A stretch of 64,000 bases of DNA from Sesamum alatum (taxonomy: Eukaryota; Streptophyta; Magnoliopsida; Lamiales; Pedaliaceae), in assembly GCA_034509735.1 (NCBI GenBank), contig JACGWO010000004.1, forward strand, positions 13,497,395 through 13,561,394. The letters run 5' to 3'. Under the pieces are notes generated by a model that ran no database searches, was not told the origin of the DNA, and worked only from the letters and a program-made list of their open reading frames with translations. This document shows, in pieces, positions 59,003 through 64,000 of the stretch (its first letter is position 1; each line of letters starts with the position of its first letter). A program made the translations under genes and the position numbers.

Positions 59003-60235
59003 TGTTGGAATGGGTGACCAGAAAGCCAATAGGTTTGGCAATTTGTAACCTATTCGACAACTTGATGTAGATGTAATATTATTATGTGATGAATAAGATG
59101 AGTGTTCGTCACCAATGGTACCTTCTTTGTTGCGCTCATCTTACATTTGTTAAAAATGGTGTTGAACTTATATCGCAACAAAGCCCACAGACCATGGATA
59201 ACAACTCGTGCAGTTGGGCCACGCATTGGATGGTGGTCATGAAACAAACTGATTAAGAGTTGGGTCTGAAACGTTCCAAGTCGAGGACCTCGAGACAGGG
59301 CATCGAGAGTCCTATTGAGACTTGCGTCAAGAGTCGTGTTCATTGGATGAGTGTCGTGTTTCATCGGCGACAGGCGTGGGACGCCTACACGATCTTGATG
59401 GGTTGGTCGACTGGGGTCGAGCTGACTGGACTGACTCGCGGGGATCATCATATGGAAGCCTTGGAGGCTTGGTCGGTATGATTGGTTTTCCCCGGTTCCA
59501 ATAGTACGGGAGTAATCCTCAGACTTGAGGGATCATGGCAGTCGCGTGCACATGACGGCTGTATCTTGGATATGGCGAGAGGTAATCATTCTGTAAGATG
59601 ATTATCATAAGCCTTGTCCATTGCAGTCGGAATGTGTAGCGAGGACGGTGGATTCCAAGAAGAGGATTTGTCCCCTGTTTCCAAGAAGAGGATCTGTCCC
59701 CTGTCAATATGTGACAGAGGTATCTCCTATGCACTCGGAGACACATTCATGCTGTTTAAAGCTGTGGCCACAGTGGTTGGTTGAACAGGGAATGGTTTCC
59801 TGTGTCGACGCAATGAAGCATACGTGGTCTCGAGTTTTAAACATAGATGCCTAGTCAAGGATGGGAACGACGCCCAATTCCATACCCTAGACTAAGGCCG
59901 GGAGACGGTAGACGGAAGGATCGTACCCGTACGGAATCGGCGCCTAAATGTTAAACGCCAATTCACCTAGTCTTCTAGTGTCATGGACCGTTGCTAGACG
60001 GCCACCCATGGTAACGGGCCCTTGTGGAACACGGGCCCAAGTCTAGCTGAGGGTAAACCTAAAGGGTCACACACAAATCAACGAGGAGGTTGAGAGATCG
60101 ACTTGGGATTATGCCTAAAGGGTCACACACAAATTATGCCTTGGGATTCATATTTTAAATTAGATTTGATTTTTGTGCTATTTCCGTGCTTTCTCGCTTC
60201 CGCTCGCGCTCCCGGGCGGATCCGCTTGTCCTTCA
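59003..60235 (+). mobile_element. LTR of Copia-6, plus-strand arm of an inverted LTR pair
   Basis: It starts TGTTGGAATGGGTGACC after the polypurine tract and ends 'gtccttca'. Compared with its mirror copy (60242-62436) it lacks about 960 bases of the AT-rich middle and has a small duplication of 'taaagggtcacacacaaat' (about 60058 and 60116). The last 27 bases before the spacer are a perfect mirror of the facing arm. Confidence 0.88.
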
Positions 60236-60241
60236 AGTGGT

Positions 60242-62436
60242 AAGCGGATCCGCCCGGGAGCGCGAGCGAAAGCGAGGAATTGTGCACAAATTTAAATCTA
60301 ATTTAAATATGCGAATCCCAAGGGGTGTACCCTTGGGTGCTCAACCGGGCGTTCGATGTAGGATGTGTAAATATTAGAAACATATATTTAAACGCATAGG
60401 GCATAGATGTATATTAAATCAATCAAAGCGTAATAAATCGTTACCTTTGATTATTTAGCGTATGCTCCCGGCTACTTGCGTTGTTCCTTCTCTGGAATGC
60501 TCACGAAAATCCAAACGTATGGATTCTCTAAAGGTGATCCACACCACACGTTCTTCTTGCTAGAAAAGAACGGGGTTAAGAAAGAATCGGTTTAAGAGAA
60601 GAACACTATGAATTAGTGCTCTCTTAAACTTACTTTGTTCTTCTTCTTGCTTCAAAATCAAGTGAAGAACACAAGTGTAAGAGAGGGAGAGATGCCGAGA
60701 GTTTGAGAGAGAGGAGAGGATTTTTTTTTTCTTTTTCCTAGAAAAAGATGAATAATGAATCACTTATGCTTGGTGTTGTATATTCTAATATATATACTAA
60801 TTAATGTGATTATTGGAATGTGTCTAGGTTCATCCAAGGATGTCTAGATTCATTCCAATCAATCACCTTCAATTCTTCAATCAAGCCTACCAAAATTTAT
60901 GGTATGATCAAATCATACCAAAAGGGAAGAGCTTGATTGGAGTTGATTTGTCTCTTTCCAAAAGAGATAAGTCAACATACCACCTAGCATGAAACATGGC
61001 TGATTTTGCTTCCTCCAAGGGAGCATGTCGGCCATGTTTAATTAAGGGAAGAAGTCCAACTTCTTCCTATTCCAAATAGGAATTATTTCTCCTCTCGGGT
61101 ATAATTTAACGGACCGGGTTTTATCGTAATCCAATTACGACGAGTCCAACATTAAATCCAATTTAATGTCCATTTAAATTGTTCCTGTTGATCTTTTAAT
61201 CCAATTAAAAGATCCAACGTCTCAACGTCTCAACTTTCTATATTTAATCGAAAATTCAATTTACCGATTAAACGAAAGCCCGATACAATATCGGCCCATC
61301 CATCCAATGGACTTTCCCTTAAGTAATCCAATTACTTATTTTATCCTTCGAGATTGACTCCAAGTCAATCTCTCAACCTCCTTGGTGATTTGTGTGTGAC
61401 CCTTTAGGTTCACCCTCAGCTAGACTTGGGCCCGTGTCCCACAAGGGCCCGTACCATGGGTGGCCGTCTAGCAACGATCCATGGCACTAGAGACTAGGTG
61501 AATTGGCGTGAACATTTAGGCGCCGATTCCGTACGGGTACGATCCTTCCATCTACCGTCTCCCAGCCTTAGTCTAGGGTATGGAATTGGGCGTCGGTTCC
61601 CATCCTTGACTAGGCATCTATGCTTAATACTCGAGACCACGTATGCTTCATTGCGTCGACACAGGAAACCATTCCCTGTTCGACCAACCACTGTGGCCAC
61701 AGTTTCAAACAGCATAAACGTGTCTCCGAGTGCACAGGAGATACCTCTGTCACATACTGACAGGGGACGGATTCTCTTCTTGGAATCCACCGTCCTCGCT
61801 ACACATTCCGACTGCACTGGACAAGGCTTATGATAATCATCTTACAGAATGATTACCTCTCGCCAGATCCAAGATACAGCCGTCCTATGCACGCGACTGC
61901 CATGATTCCTCAAGTCTGAGGATTACTCCCGTACTATCGGAACCGGGGGAAAACCAATCATACCGACCAAGCCTCCAAGGCTTCCATATGATGATCCCCG
62001 CGAGTCAGTCCAGTCGGCTCGACCCCAGTCGATCAACCCATCAAGATCGTGTAGGCGTCCCACGCCTGTCGCCGATGAAACACGGCACTCATCCAATGAA
62101 CACGACTCTTGACGCAAGTCTCAATAGGACTCTCGATGCCCTGTCTCGAGGTCCTCGACTTGGAACGTTTCAGACCCAACTCTTAATCAGTTGGTTTCAT
62201 GACCACCATCCAATGCGTGGCCTAACTGCACGAGTTGTTATCCATGGTCTGTGGGCTTTGTTGCAATATAAGTTAAACACCATTTTTAACAAATGTAAGA
62301 TGAGCGCAACAAAGAAGGTACCATTGGTGACGAACACTCATCTTATTCATCATGTAATAATATTACATCTACATCAAGTTGTCGAATAGGTTACAAATTG
62401 CCAAACCTATTGACTTTCTGGTCACCTATTCCAACA
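60242..62436 (-). mobile_element. copia LTR, minus-strand arm of the inverted pair (about 2.2 kb)
   Basis: On the minus strand it begins TGTTGGAATAGGTGACC at 62436 and ends '...gggcggatccgctt' at 60242, lacking the final 'gtccttca' of its partner. In the first 400 bases it differs from the plus-strand arm at about ten positions (2-3 percent). No coding sequence is attached to it; beyond 62436 lies a plus-strand LTR of another copy. Confidence 0.88.
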
Positions 62437-63165
62437 CAATTGGATTGAGATTAATTGGATTAATTAATGTCAATGGACTTTGTTTGGACTTAATTTAATT
62501 ATATTAAATAAAAGTCCAAGACTAGTAGTCCTAGTCCATGAAAAAATGCCAGTTATATCAAGTGAAGGAGGAATTAAAATCCTCCACATGTGGAGCACAT
62601 GTGGCCCGCCATTATGTGGTTTTTTGGGTGGTTTATTTGCAATAATGATGTATGGTTATATAGATAGTATGTGTGTGTGTGTAGGTTGCTTTGGAAGTTC
62701 ACAAAAGAAGTTGAATTTTGAATCCAACAATTCTACATACACAAAACTATTCACATAACTTATATACATGAACTTGCATGTTTTTTCATCAAAATAACTC
62801 TCCAAAATCTCTGAAAATCTTCTCCTTTTTCTGTTCATACCTTTTGGAAAGGATTGAACTAAAAATATTCCAAAAATCACTAAACAATAATGTTGTCTTG
62901 GAATTGGTTTTCTTTAATTCTCTACAACCATCTGGCAATAGTTTAGAGATCACTCCATAGTCAAACAAAAGGTTGGTTCTAGTTTACATTTATGCACCCT
63001 TTTGTTTTCTTCCTTTAGGAACATGTCTTACATTCTTCTCCTCTTTATTTATGCTTTAACATACACCGAACGCCCGGGAACTTCAGATGGAACACCCTTT
63101 TGAATCCATTTAAAATTATGCCTTAAATTACGTTTTGTACGCTTCCGTTGCGTTCCCGGGCCGTA
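62437..63165 (+). mobile_element. LTR 3' part, probably the rest of the Copia-5 LTR
   Basis: It has the late blocks of the family: AT-rich sequence, a TG tract (about 62670), 'acaccgaacgcccgggaac' at 63063 and 'gcgttcccgggccgtacc' at 63149. This matches the window's first 670 bases in layout. The final '...tttca' and primer site are missing. Confidence 0.75.
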
Positions 63166-63538
63166 CCCAAGTCGGGGGCTACAGTTGAGGTATAATTTTG
63201 ATGATGGGTCGGGCCCAACACTGAGTAGCATGATTCGCTTAGAGTCCTCAAAATCATGTGAAGAGGTGAGGCAAAAATATCTTGGGAATCTCATTGGATG
63301 AGAATGATATTGGATATCTCTCATGAGGTTTTCTTCATGTGAATCATAAAAGTAGGGCATGAAAATCATGCTTATGAATCCCAAGCCAACTAGAAAATAA
63401 TTTCCTGAAACTTTACTTGAGAGTGGTGGACTTTCGTAGAAATAGAGGGAGGATTAAAGACTAAAAGACCAAGTCTTCAACTTGAATTGTAATACTATCA
63501 TCATTTGTTAAACTCTTTTTACATTTCTTAAAATGTAG
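63166..63538 (+). mobile_element. copia leader tail before gag (Copia-7)
   Basis: It follows 37950-38300 of Copia-3: 'gggtcggg', 'agcatgattcgctt', 'gtgaggcaa', 'cttgggaatctc' and 'aaatgtagat' before the ATG. The first 1.8 kb of leader, including the GC-rich island and primer site, is absent. Confidence 0.85.
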
Positions 63539-64000
63539 ATGTCTAAAAATCCTTTAACTATAATTCTGGAGACTAATAAATTCAACGGCATGAGCTACTC
63601 TTACTAGCTAAGAAATCTAAGGATTGTTCTCAATTTCGAGAACCAGGGCTATGTCTTCGACAAGCCACTCCTGATGGTTTTGCTGGAGGGATCCTCGCCT
63701 GAAGAACGTGTCACATTCGAGAAATGACATAAGGACAACCGGAAGGTCCGTAGTATCATATTGGCTTCAATGTCTAATGACATCTGGAAGCCATATGATA
63801 GGCTGGACGATGACTCCTCCATAATGCTCTGCATGAACGAGGTTTATGCGGTTTGTGATAGGCATATTAGATATGCCACAAACGCATTCTTTGGGATCAA
63901 GCCAGCTAAAGGGTCCTCTGTACAAAGTCATGGGGCTAAGATGCTATCTCTTGTGGAGAAGCTCGAAGACCTAAAAGTTGGGCTTGACAATAACAAGTAC
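63539..64000 (+). pseudogene. copia gag, partial (Copia-7; runs off the window)
   Basis: The frame from ATG 63539 reads MSKNPLTIILETNKFNG, then NLRIVLNFENQGYVF, NRKVRSIILASMSNDI, RLDDDSS, ATNAFFGIK and LVEKLEDLKVGLDNNKY at the window edge. Two codons that encode Trp in the sister copies are stops: TAG in the SYxWLRN position (about 63606) and TGA in the EKxHKDN position (about 63725). It keeps one continuous frame otherwise. Pol would lie beyond 64000. Confidence 0.9.

Overview
The window is nuclear DNA from a flowering plant, probably a eudicot. The evidence is one 15-exon plant gene with GT-AG introns, plant Ty1/copia and Ty3/gypsy retrotransposons primed by tRNA-type binding sites, a CACTA transposase remnant, many fold-back MITEs, a LINE remnant and a piece of plastid ycf2. 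Nothing bacterial is present: no operons, CRISPR arrays or rRNA. The species cannot be read from the sequence.

Layout. 1-1.8 kb: copia LTR pieces and a decayed LINE reverse transcriptase. 1.9-10.3 kb: AT-rich DNA with several fold-back DNA transposons (1959-2448, 5178-5421, 6141-6745, 9114-10279, three of them with 9-10 bp target duplications) and a 1.3 kb solo LTR with a perfect 5 bp target duplication (3152-4448). The last fold-back element carries a plastid ycf2 fragment between its arms. 10.4-16.8 kb: the only intact host gene, a family 4 polysaccharide lyase (rhamnogalacturonate lyase, 640 codons in my model). 17.0-27.0 kb: a truncated MITE, a minus-strand copia element that has lost its pol and second LTR, and a nearly complete Ty3/gypsy element. 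27.0-29.1 kb: AT-rich DNA with a CACTA-type short element. 29.1-64 kb: a nest of related copia elements, broken once by a CACTA TNP2 transposase pseudogene (31.07-32.46 kb).

The copia nest can be read as layers. An older copy (32605-34113 and 44282-47460) was split inside its integrase by an almost complete 10.2 kb copy (34114-44281). A minus-strand copy with a large internal deletion follows (47461-51141), then a minus-strand LTR (51142-53114). A third copy is split in its RNase H by a solo LTR with a perfect target duplication (53204-55209). Its 3' LTR appears to be split in turn by another copy (56846-62436) that ends in two head-to-head LTRs. The window ends inside the gag of a further copy.

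The rhamnogalacturonate lyase is the only gene expected to make a working protein. It cleaves the rhamnogalacturonan I backbone of cell-wall pectin. All transposon reading frames carry stops, frameshifts or deletions. I found no convincing new multi-gene system. The most unusual items are the inverted LTR pair around 60.23 kb, the ycf2 fragment inside a fold-back element just upstream of the lyase, the very GC-rich island in the copia leader, and palindromic double W-boxes upstream of the TATA box in one copia LTR subfamily.
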